Positions 1 to 8,971 of a stretch of DNA of 64,000 nucleotides are shown here, one piece after another (position 1 is the first letter of the stretch; each line of letters begins with the position of its first letter). The DNA comes from Liquidambar formosana (lineage: Eukaryota > Streptophyta > Magnoliopsida > Saxifragales > Altingiaceae). The position numbers and the translations under genes are program-made. The notes beneath the pieces are model-generated. The model did no database searches. It was not told where the DNA came from and saw only the letters and a list, made by a program, of their open reading frames with translations. Location of the stretch: positions 20,359,046 through 20,423,045 of the forward strand of contig CM077824.1 in assembly GCA_039720395.1 (NCBI GenBank), in the 5' to 3' direction.

Positions 1-1036
1 GATTTTGCGTGGAACAAGTGGAACATTCAAATATTACATAAAGGTCTGAATAATGGGCTTTCTCTTGGTAAACTTAATAGAGTTATGATTACTGTTCACA
101 ATCTGAGTCTTCTCTGAAGTACACTGGGTAATTTCTATTCACGTCCGCTCAGAAGTGGCTGTTCCCAGGCTCAAGCCTATGGCTTAAACCTGGTGATGTC
201 CTAATGTCCTCTAGCTTGACCATGACAAGAAAGATGGTAATAAAGAACCGGCTATTGTAGCAAAAATAATCATATTTTCTGAAGATGGCTCTTAGTGCTG
301 TTTCTGGTCAAGTGTCTCGCTGCATTAGCGTCAAACAAATTTACTGGATTTGCTTGAGCTGACCGGATGGTCTCTGTGCTAACAATGTTTCTGGTTGAAT
401 AAATGTATATTTGTGTTGGTCGTTGAACTCAAATGAGGCATTGAAACTACATGGCATTGCTTATGGCATGCGAAAGCCCAATATTTCTCGGGTGGGTAAA
501 TACTTCTTTGCAATTTGCAAAAGTGTGGGACCACTAGGAACCAGAGCTTGTCGTCTTTCAAAAATGAATCGAACTCTTATTATTGACCAAGGCATTATTG
601 TTTGAGACTGTCTTGCTTCTTTGTTAATGTATAAAAGATTCATTGATTGTGCAATGGAAATTACAAAGAGGCATTGTTCTCTGTACTTCCAAATTTGAGC
701 AAATTACTGGATGTTACTCTATTTGAGTGAGCCAATTAATTTTTAGTGGGACTTTGCATGTCCCATGAAGGTAAAGTTATTCCACTGTGTTTTGTGTTGC
801 ATTTCAGTGCATAAAATTTTGAAATTGGTAGTGTAACATTGAGACATCACCACGTGCCAAAGAAGAAAAGGAATGAGGTCATTTTTTGAATTCATGAAAT
901 TTCCATTCAGAAAAAATAAACTCATTTATATGCTATCAGTTATAGAATGGATTCATTCCAAATTTCATCCAAGACATACTGATTTCTGCACTTTGCATTG
1001 TTCATCTGAATGCCCAATGACTTTTCTATTGGACAT
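1..1036. other. Upstream stretch with no supported feature
   Basis: AT-rich sequence to the left of the TRIM element. Short open frames occur on both strands but none resembles a protein I recognise and none connects in frame with the exon at 1487. It is probably intron of the ER vesicle transporter gene, because the earlier exons of that gene are not visible here; that is inference from position only. Confidence 0.4.
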
Positions 1037-1378
1037 TGTTGGGAGTCCCACAACCCTGAGCAGTTAAATATTAAGTCCAATATGGCTTCATATACCTATT
1101 TGAGCCCTCCACCTAATAGCTTAGGCTTTTAGGTTGGAAATTCAACATGGTATTAGAGCCTATTGTCGTTATTGTTCTTAGGCCTATTTCATTTGTAAAG
1201 CCCGTTATTATTGTTGTCGTCCAAGTGACAGGCCTTCTTGTCTTGTTAGGCCTGCACGTGAGGGGATTGTTGGGAAGTCCCACATTCCACATCGATTAAA
1301 TATTAAGTTTGATATGGCTTCATATACCTATTTGGTCCTTCACCTAATAGCTTAGGCTTTTAGGTTGGAAACTTAATA
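1037..1378 (+). mobile_element. Complete TRIM (miniature LTR retrotransposon), 342 bp
   Basis: Two 111-bp direct repeats (1037-1147 and 1268-1378) both begin TGTTGGGA; the first ends in CA and the second in a mutated TA. Directly after the first is TGGTATTAGAGCC (1148-1160), a primer-binding site of the initiator-Met-tRNA kind. Directly before the second is a purine run (GTGAGGGGA) that can serve as polypurine tract. The 5-bp duplication GACAT flanks the element (1032-1036 and 1379-1383). There is no coding capacity, so it depends on enzymes made elsewhere. It ends about 108 bp upstream of an exon of the host gene. Relatives lie at 16838 and 22980 on the other strand. Confidence 0.92.
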
Positions 1379-1486
1379 GACATCATCTTAACATTTTTAT
1401 GGCTCAACTTTGAGGGTTTCATCGACTATTTTTAGCCTTTTCCTTGTTGGTTCCGTTTGATGACGACTTCTTTTCTTGCGCTGTAG

Positions 1487-2527
1487 ATTGTTCCGACTGA
1501 ATACAAATATATCTCAAAAGAAGTTTTGCCAACTAATCAATTCTCTGTCACGGAATATTTTTCCCCCATGAATGAGTTTGATCGGACCTGGCCAGGTTGG
1601 TTGGCATCAGAGTTTATGTGAATCTATTTCAACATTTTGATAAACGATCCATTTCAACTTACTCTTCCTCTACCCTCCTCAACTTACCACCCCCCTCCCC
1701 TACTTTGGTACTGATTCTTAACCTCATTGTTCTTAAATGCAGCTGTTTACTTCTTATATGATCTGTCGCCAATTACTGTGACTATTAAAGAAGAACGCCG
1801 GAGTTTTCTCCACTTCATCACTAGGCTTTGTGCAGTATTGGGTGGTACATTTGCCTTAACAGGTTTGTCTTTTACCCACTTTACCGATCATGATTTAAAG
1901 TTTTTCATTGAGTGGAACAAATTTGTGTAATTAGATTTGGAGAGGGTCCTGAATCCAATGAGGAATAAGTTTGGATGGGAAAATTTGTGTTTTCTTGGAA
2001 ATTCTTCCAAAAGTGGAAATCCATTGGAAAGACTAGAAAAATATTTGATGCTTTAATTTTCTTTAATTTGGCTAAAATTCTGACTAAAAATCTGGAAAAT
2101 TCAGAAAAATATACTGAAAGAAAGCTAAACCATAAGCGACAAGAAAATTTGTGTTTTCTTGCAAATGAAGAAGTTAAGATTTTAGTCAAAAGATTTTGCT
2201 TGGAAATAAGCGACTTGATCACTTGAGAACTATATGCCCTCTCGTTGAGTTCAGACAAGCTATCAGTACCCCACCCCCCAGAATGAAGAAGAGGTTTCAG
2301 TGTGCTGATGTTCTAGATTTGTTAGATGGAAACTGCCTGCTGCAATCTCAATTTATCACCACATTTTCTTGTCTTATATGATGCCTGCACTTCATTTGTG
2401 TTTTATGTATTATTGTTCTAATGTATAAAACTTGTTTTCCTGTGAGATCTCAACAGGAATGCTAGATCGTTGGATGTACCGGCTTCTTGAGACACTGACA
2501 AAACCAAACACTAGAATTGTATTCTGA
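1487..2527 (+). CDS. ER vesicle transporter, ERV41/ERGIC family, last three exons (partial)
   Basis: Three exons join in frame: 1487-1595, 1743-1862 and 2457-2527 (TGA at 2525-2527). Introns 1596-1742 and 1863-2456 have GT...AG ends, and both split a codon after its first base. The peptide reads IVPTEYKYISKEVLPTNQFS, then TWP|AVYFLYDLSPITVTIKEERR, RSFLHFITRLCAVLGGTFAL, TG|MLDRWMYRLLE and a short tail. This is the C-terminal half of the COPII-coated ERV domain, ending with the second membrane segment (around LCAVLGGTFALTG) and a short cytosolic tail. Family members cycle between ER and Golgi in COPII/COPI vesicles and help sort cargo; that role is family knowledge. The N-terminal membrane segment and most of the lumenal domain lie upstream of the window or in exons I could not find. 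Whether it is closer to ERV41/ERGIC2 or ERGIC3 cannot be settled from this part. Confidence 0.9.
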
Positions 2528-3331
2528 TGGAGTGGGGGAGCTTGCAGTTTCTATTGAATAGTGCATTTTCCAAGGAGTTCTCAAATCAAGAAAGATTTTT
2601 TAATTCCCCAATGTCAGCATCGGAGCCTGGATTTAGAAGGGGCGGCTAGACTAAAAGACTGGATTTCTCCTGTAATTTTCTTTTTCCTGTTTACCCCAGT
2701 TTTCCCGTGATCCTGTTTACCCCAGTTTTCCCATGACCAATCAGTAGAACTGCATTGGCAACTTTCTGTATTTACAATTTTTTGTGATTTTAATGGTGTT
2801 GCGGCTCTTTGAAGAAAAATTCAAGGTTTTTTCATAGGATTATTATACATGTGGATTCATTGGGTGGGACCCAGAAGTTTACTGATTCTGAAGTAGGTTG
2901 AAATAGGGTTGCATTTCTGCTTAGACAATTTCAATCAGTCAGGCCTATTATTGGCCCAGATCTTTCTTTCTTTTTTTATTTTTTTATTTTTTTTATTTGG
3001 TAGAATTGGTCCAGATCTTTAACAATATTCTGAAATCTCCTGCCCCCCCAGGGAAAAGGATTTTTTGTGTGTGTCTCGTCTGGTTGTGGTTGGAATATGT
3101 CTTAATTAATTGTAGTAGTCTCTTATCATTTGTAGTATTCAATAATTATGCCTATTGTTAACATTTCTTGTATTCAATAATTATGCCCATGTCAATTTCG
3201 TTATTGTTGTTGGGCACCATTGTACATGACAAAATTTTCTTCAATGTCCCATCTTTTTGAGGAGTCTATTCTCATCAAATGGCCCGAAGGATTCAGGTTT
3301 GAATAACATCCTTGGTGAGAATATTAGCTGA
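2528..3331. other. 3' flank of the ER vesicle transporter gene
   Basis: Probable 3' UTR followed by AT-rich intergenic sequence with poly-T runs. An 11-bp phrase ending in TTTTCCC is duplicated near 2690-2735. No reading frame is supported. Confidence 0.4.
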
Positions 3332-3737
3332 TAGGACTGCAACTTGGTCCACGCCGGGGGAAAATTTGGACCAGAGTGAACTAATTCGGTCCTTCCAAAT
3401 ATAAACCGGAATCGGACTGGTTCTTGGTCTGGTTCTCAGTTTTTTTTTTTTTTTTTTTGTTTAAAGGTAAGAAATTATTGAATAAGTATTATTGTACAAC
3501 CAATAAGTATTTTTATTCATTGAATAATACTTATATACGGAGTTTAATATATTAATATTAACATATAATTATATATATATATATATATATATAAATTTTA
3601 GAATTCAGGAATTTGGTTTGGGTTCGGTTTTGAAACCCACTAAACTGGACTGATTACTATTTGGACTGAATCGGAACCTGACCGAATTGATCGGACCGGT
3701 CGGTTCTTGGGTCTACCCGAACCATGTAGCACCCCTA
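3332..3737. mobile_element. hAT-like non-autonomous transposon, 406 bp
   Basis: The ends are inverted: TAGGACTGCAACTTGGTCC at the left, and TAGGGGTGCTACATGGTTCG when the right end is read in reverse. TAGGG-TG ends are typical of hAT elements. The flanks carry a near-perfect 8-bp duplication, TTAGCTGA (3324-3331) against TCAGCTGA (3738-3745). Subterminal GGTTCGG/GGACCGG-like motifs repeat on both sides. There is no coding capacity. Confidence 0.75.
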
Positions 3738-3847
3738 TCAGCTGAGCATATCTTTCAATTTTCCTTTTTACCTTTTTTGTTTGGCTTGAGTTCAATATCT
3801 ATACTGTCAGTGACTGTTTAGATGAGAACGTGTTGATAAAACCTTAT

Positions 3848-4262
3848 GGGCCACGCTATTGCCATCACATAAAATACTCTAAGCCCCCCCCCAGTTAATT
3901 TACATTTTTAAGGTTTTATGAAAATTATACAAAAAATTTATGAAAACTAATCACATAGTCTACTAGAAAACATCATTTCGGACAACTTTGTAGAAGAAAG
4001 TTTTTCTAAAATCTGTCATTTAAGTATACTTTTTGGCAAATTTGCATGGAAAATGAAATAGAGATTGTAAATGGAATAAATAGTCTGCTTAAATGATAGA
4101 TTTTGGAAAAAATTTCTTCTACAAAGTTGTTCAAAATGATGTTTTCTAGTGAACAATGCTATTAGTTTTCATAAAAACCTTTTATATTTTTCATAAAACC
4201 TCAAAAAGTGTAAACTAATAGGGGGGCTTTGAGTACTTTATGTGGTGACAATAGCCTCACTC
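3848..4262. mobile_element. Mutator-like foldback MITE, 415 bp, 9-bp TSD
   Basis: The two halves are long inverted repeats (about 190 bp each), so the element could fold almost completely on itself. The tips read GGGCCACGCTATTGCC and, reversed, GAGTGAGGCTATTGTC. The 9-bp duplication AAACCTTAT is perfect (3839-3847 and 4263-4271). A 9-bp duplication marks the Mutator superfamily, and the GGCTATTG tip is shared with the 900-bp element at 5483. No ORF. Confidence 0.9.
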
Positions 4263-4272
4263 AAACCTTATA

Positions 4273-4689
4273 TTAGCAAACCCCCATCTTACCGTCCATT
4301 CTTCTAAAACCATATCCAATGGTTGAGATTCTCCATCACTTAAAAAACCCGATTGTTCTGGAGCAACCCGCAAATGGGAATTCAAAACACCTCCCCTTTA
4401 CCCTTTTCATTTCACCATTTTGGGATTTCCATCAAGCATGAACCGGGAATCTCGCTAGAATCTCACCAATGTTCTAGTCGTTCGAAAATGGAAATCCTTT
4501 ATTTTCTAAATAAAGCTGAACTGTTTAGTAAGAAAAAAAGACTTACTAAACAGTATAAAGTCAAAACTGACTAGGCTTATCTTCAACTGGCTGGGTTTAT
4601 AGGTTTGCCAAACAATCCCTGTTCACCTGTTGGAGAATCTTGCCACTAGAGGTTTAAAAAAAATGGACGGTGAGATGAGGGTGTGCTAA
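4273..4689. mobile_element. TIR element, about 417 bp, superfamily uncertain
   Basis: Inverted ends match over about 38 bp: TTAGCAAACCCCCATCTTAC at the left and TTAGCACACCCTCATCTCAC when the right end is reversed. It abuts the duplicated site of the neighbouring Mutator-like MITE. The interior holds a perfect 12-bp hairpin, CTGTTTAGTAAG (4521-4532) with CTTACTAAACAG (4542-4553). No clear target duplication could be fixed, so the superfamily is open. Confidence 0.65.
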
Positions 4690-4767
4690 TCTATGTGTTG
4701 ACCTTTCACCTAGCCATTATTGCTCCCTATATAACTTATGACTTATGAAGTAGGATGGTGCTCAAAT

Positions 4768-4889
4768 AAGAACGTGCTAATATAAGTAATATTAGCATTC
4801 GCATTGGGGGATTATATTTCATGTATTGGTAGGTTATCGAGTATGTGGGCCAATACATGGCGTTGATATAACTTTATAAGCATGTTCTT
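4768..4889. mobile_element. Small palindromic MITE, about 122 bp
   Basis: The left arm begins AAGAACGTGCTAATATAAG and the reversed right arm begins AAGAACATGCTTATAAAG. Both arms continue into a GCATTGGGGG/GTATTGGCCC motif. A related copy with the same plan is at 37484-37625. No target duplication identified and no ORF. Confidence 0.55.
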
Positions 4890-4943
4890 ACTTGACCAAG
4901 ACTTACTAGACTTTATAATTATGTTCTTACTACGTGTAGGGGT

Positions 4944-5178
4944 ATTCTATGGTACCGATACATGAGGTACCGTACCCGAAATGGTTTCATTTTGTAGTAA
5001 GTGGTTATATTCTTGATAATTTCAAGTCACATTTTGTAATAAATGGTCACATTTGTGGTGACCATTTACCATAAATATCACCACAGATGTGACTTGAGAT
5101 TATAAAAAATATAATCAATTTATCAAAAAATTTGACTACTAATCATTTGAGTATGGTACCCTCAAGGGACCATAGAAT
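4944..5178. mobile_element. TIR MITE, about 235 bp
   Basis: Inverted ends ATTCTATGGTACC (left) and ATTCTATGGTCCC (right, reversed) continue imperfectly for about 30 bp, including GGTACCGTACCC against GGGTACCATACTC. The interior contains a second inverted pair around GTGGTGACCATTTACCA. No ORF, and the target duplication was not resolved. Confidence 0.6.
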
Positions 5179-5482
5179 TTTCCGTATGTGTAAAGTGAAC
5201 ATTTATTTATTTATACTCTTTTTTCTTTCCGTTGTGACCATCCAAGACTTCTCTAAACAAAGAAAACAAAAGCTTCATTTTTAAAAACCCCACAAATTAA
5301 TATAATTTCTATACATTTGTCATCATACCAAACCCGTTGGGATAGATTAGCATTTAATTCGTGAATGTGTAGTAATTCATGGTTCCCATTGTACGATTCT
5401 TTTTGTCTGTATTCGTGGGTTTTTAGGCCAGCTGCTGGAAACAACTTAAAAGTGTAAATAAATGCATGCCCAATATACCAAT

Positions 5483-6382
5483 GGGAACGGCTATTGCAAC
5501 CCCCCAATGCTCTAAGTTGACCCCCCATGTTTTTTAATTAAAAAAATTATCATGCAAAATTACCAAAAAGGACTTAAGGACCCTCACCCACCCCACCCGC
5601 AATGGCGAGACTCCGGCACCCCACCCCACCGCACCGGCGACCTTCTTCTTCCTTCCTCCTCTTCCCTTTTCTTCTCTTCTTCTATTTTTTTTTTCTTTCC
5701 TTTCCAGAAACGCTCTCCCGCACCGGTAGCCCTCACTACCCTCCCTCACCCCTCCCTCCCATCGGAACCCTCTTCTTCTTTTCTTTTCTTTTCCTTTTTT
5801 TTTTTTTTTTCTTCCTTCCTTTTCTTTTCCTTTTCTTCTCCTCTTCCCTCCCGTCGGCAGCCTTTTTTTTTTCTTTCCTTTTCTTTCTCTTCCCTCCCGT
5901 CGCCGGAAAAAATGGAGGTTTTGTAAAAAAAACCTCCATCGCCAGAAAATACACAGACCAGCAAACGAAAAGATAGAAAGAAAGAAAGAAAGAAAGAAGA
6001 GGAAGAACGTCATTGCCGGAAAAAATGGAGGTTTTGAAAAAAAAACCTCCTTTGCACAGATCTGACCAGCATAGGAAAAAAAAGAAAAGAAAGAGGGGTG
6101 CTTGTGCTCGCCGTCAGCCGGCGCTCGTGCTCGCCGTCCGCCGGTGCTTGTGCTCACCGTCCGTCCGTGCTTGTGCTTGCCGTCCGCCGTCGCCGTTGCC
6201 GTTCCAGATCTGGCTGTTGTGTGGGGTGGGGGAGAGGGGTGGGTGGAGAAAGGTTAGGGTTTGGGTTTATTTAGAAGGAGGGGTATTTTAGACTTTGAGA
6301 GGGGTGGGCATATAAATTGGGGGGGGTGGGGAAATCAGGTGGGGGCAAAAAATAGCTTTGTGGGGTTACAATAACCGCTCCC
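5483..6382. mobile_element. Mutator-like element (Pack-MULE candidate), 900 bp
   Basis: Terminal inverted repeats GGGAACGGCTATTGCAACC and GGGAGCGGTTATTGTAACC (right end reversed) extend imperfectly for about 45 bp. The 9-bp duplication TATACCAAT is perfect (5474-5482 and 6383-6391). The interior is unlike its surroundings: pyrimidine-rich, then GC-rich with many CCG/GCCGTCCGCC repeats, as in a promoter or 5' leader of a plant gene. This suggests captured host sequence. Open frames through it (for example 5534-6157 on the minus strand) are low-complexity Lys/Arg/Phe-rich and not credible proteins. A GGAGGTTTT...AAAACCTCC hairpin occurs twice, near 5912 and 6026. Confidence 0.88.
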
Positions 6383-6391
6383 TATACCAAT

Positions 6392-7825
6392 TGAGCTCCT
6401 GGGTTGCTAATGGACCGACTCCAATATAATCTGTTGGCAGTGGTAAAATTGTCGCCAACCATTAACCTTCAAGGAAAAAATGTGGTTGCACCGTCGTGAC
6501 TGTGGATGGCATCCCCTAACCTTCAAACATAATGTCAATTAACGTGACTAAATAGCTAGCTCTGCATTCTGGCCACTTGGAAATTGGAACACATGCTCGT
6601 CTAACAGATGGAAGGATCTATCACTCATCAGTGACCATTGTGCACAGAGCAGTGGAATACATTTTTTTTTTTTCCCCCAAATATTGGAAAATTTTCATAT
6701 ATTTCGTGACTGGACAAAATTTTCCTTTTTATTTAAAAAAAAATTGCTAAAATAGCTAACATGACATCAATTTTTTTTTTTTTTTCTTTCATTTGCACAT
6801 ATTTTATGACTGTCAATCAAATAAAAGATTAAAAAAAAAAAAAAAAAAAACCCAGCATATTTAGTGGCCCTCTAATAATCCGCGAAATCACCCTTTTGTT
6901 CAATTCCTTGATGGGCGTGTATGGAAGTTCCTGACTGGACTATCAGTCTGAAAGTCTTTTGATCTGCATGAGAAGTTAAAAACTAATAGTATTAATCAGA
7001 TAAACAAGCAACAACGGATCAGAAAAAGAAGATAAACAAGCAACAAATATCAAACTGTTTATTTTGTCCATCATTTTCCCTTACTTATTTTTTACGACCT
7101 TTATTTATTCTTATTCTTTATTTATTTTTTATTTTGGTCTGAACTCTGAACCATAGAGCTAAATTCATGGACTAGTTCAATTGCCGATTTACCTTAAAGG
7201 ATTGAACTTAATATTTGTTAATTTAAAATTACACAATTCAAATACTCGTCAATATATATATATATATATCTATCTATATACTTTCCTGATAAAGTGAGCA
7301 TGTGTTCACCTAAGTTATATAAGCTATTACGACAAGAAATTATTCTCCACTGTTTGCTCAAAAACTATGGATATTTTTCATTTTGTCCAACCAATCTGAC
7401 CAGGCTTGTCCGACTTGGATTAAATGGGGTTTAGGAAGATCTATTCAACAAGTCAATCTTGTTCCTGCAAATCATATGTTAAATAATCTAAAATAATTAT
7501 ATTTATGAGCATTAACTATATAATTATTTACATGTCTTATAATATATAAAAATCAATATAATTTACGAAAATACAAACAAATAATATCAATTTCAGAGTT
7601 GACAAGTTTCAAACCAGTTTGATTCTGGACATCCAAGGTTGTCCCGAGTCTTAGACCTGGTGAGTTCCAGGTTTTAGTGTTCTAATTATCCAAAACAGAT
7701 TTCACCCTAACCTGATCTTTTGCCAAGCATATATATTACTCCTACAAGTGGGGCTGGGCTGCCTAGCTTGACCAACAAACTGTAGAAAATTAAACAATTA
7801 ACCACTTAGATGAGCCACAACCTTG
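6392..7825. other. Intergenic AT-rich stretch
   Basis: Several long A or T homopolymers (6661, 6771, 6831) and a TA-rich microsatellite near 7253-7277. I see no gene, conserved motif or clear transposon end. Confidence 0.4.
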
Positions 7826-8288
7826 TATAAGGGCAAGCAATACTTCCCCTCCGTGGGCTCCTAAATCAGAGAGCCTCCCTTGAGGTTTTTGAAATTACAT
7901 TAACCTCCCCTTTGCTTCACTAATATTATCACAAACCTCCTCTCCAATAATTGAACATTGAATTCGGTTTTCTTTTGTTTCAAAATGACGCTTTCACCCG
8001 TATTTGACTTGTTAACTAAGAGAAAAAAAGATCTATGTTCTTTTTGAAAACTCTTATGCTGTAATGTATAATTATAACAAGGGCATAATATATATATCTA
8101 TATTTTCAGAGTCAATTATTCAAACAAGGGTAAAAGCATTTTCCATCACCAAAGTTGATGGTCAATTAATGGAAGGGAGGTCTACAATAGTACCTTTGAA
8201 CAAGACAAAATGGTGGTGTAATTTCTGAAACCTCATGGGAGGCTTTTGTAATCATCAGAAAGAAGGGTAAGAGTGATTTTCCCTTATA
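7826..8288. mobile_element. TIR element, about 463 bp
   Basis: The left end reads TATAAGGGCAAGCAATACTT and the reversed right end TATAAGGGAAAATCACTCTT. Both continue with a shared block, GCCTCCCTTGAGGTTTTTGA against GCCTCCCATGAGGTTTCAGA, followed by AAATTACA. The target duplication is not clear, although TA or TTA duplications are possible. It lies about 500 bp beyond the stop codon of the RINGv gene. No ORF. Confidence 0.65.
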
Positions 8289-8791
8289 TTAAATGCACAT
8301 TGCTTAAAAACAGATCTATAAGCTTCTTCCCCAATGTTCAACCATTGCTTCCTAAATCCAAACGTCTAGATCTATGGTTGTTAGAGGTATGATTTCTTGG
8401 AATTCTCCTGTACAGGACATGGAGCACTGATCTAGAATGACTAGGTACATGAATTTAACCATCTCTGACAACTTAAGTTCATGAAAAGCGGCAGTAGAGG
8501 ACAGGCTCAACCTTAGTCAACTTGCACAAGTGTCAAAATGGACTGCTTTCAAATGTGAATAGTCAAAATAGACAAAGAAAAAGCAGTGTATTTTGACCTT
8601 CAAACTATATCAAGTCCACACTTGGCATACCTCATGCTCTAGTAGACTAGTAGGCTTGAGACCTCTTACTTACCACTTCTACATGAAATTACCAAATGTC
8701 AATGTCCAAATTGAAAGTTTCTGCTGCGCTTAGATTTCGAAATTACCTTGTAACTATGTAAGACTACCAAAATTTATCTTATCCTTTTGGC

Positions 8792-8929
8792 CTACATGTT
8801 CTGAATCCTGGTTTCTTGTTGCGTGGAATTCTCTGTTGTTTCCACGTTGGGATTTTCTGTCAATTGTAGCCGTTGGTGGTGGTGTTGCTGTTGCTGCTGA
8901 TGGTGGTGATAATCTTCTTGTTGACGTTG

Positions 8930-8971
<42 letters not shown>

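Noticed and set aside
1727..1930. 67-codon ORF starting MFLNAAVYF as a stand-alone gene
   Set aside because: The middle is an internal exon of the ER vesicle transporter gene. Its first residues and last ~20 residues are read from introns.
1487..2527. Protein disulfide isomerase-like PDIL5 identity for the left-edge gene
   Set aside because: PDIL5 proteins share the ERV domain, but the tail here (LDRWMYRLLE, TKPNTRIVF) fits the ERV41/ERGIC proteins better, and no thioredoxin part is visible.
5534..6157. 207-codon minus-strand ORF in the Mutator-like element
   Set aside because: The product is almost entirely Lys/Arg/Phe runs from poly-pyrimidine DNA, with several overlapping frames of equal length. 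Not a credible protein.
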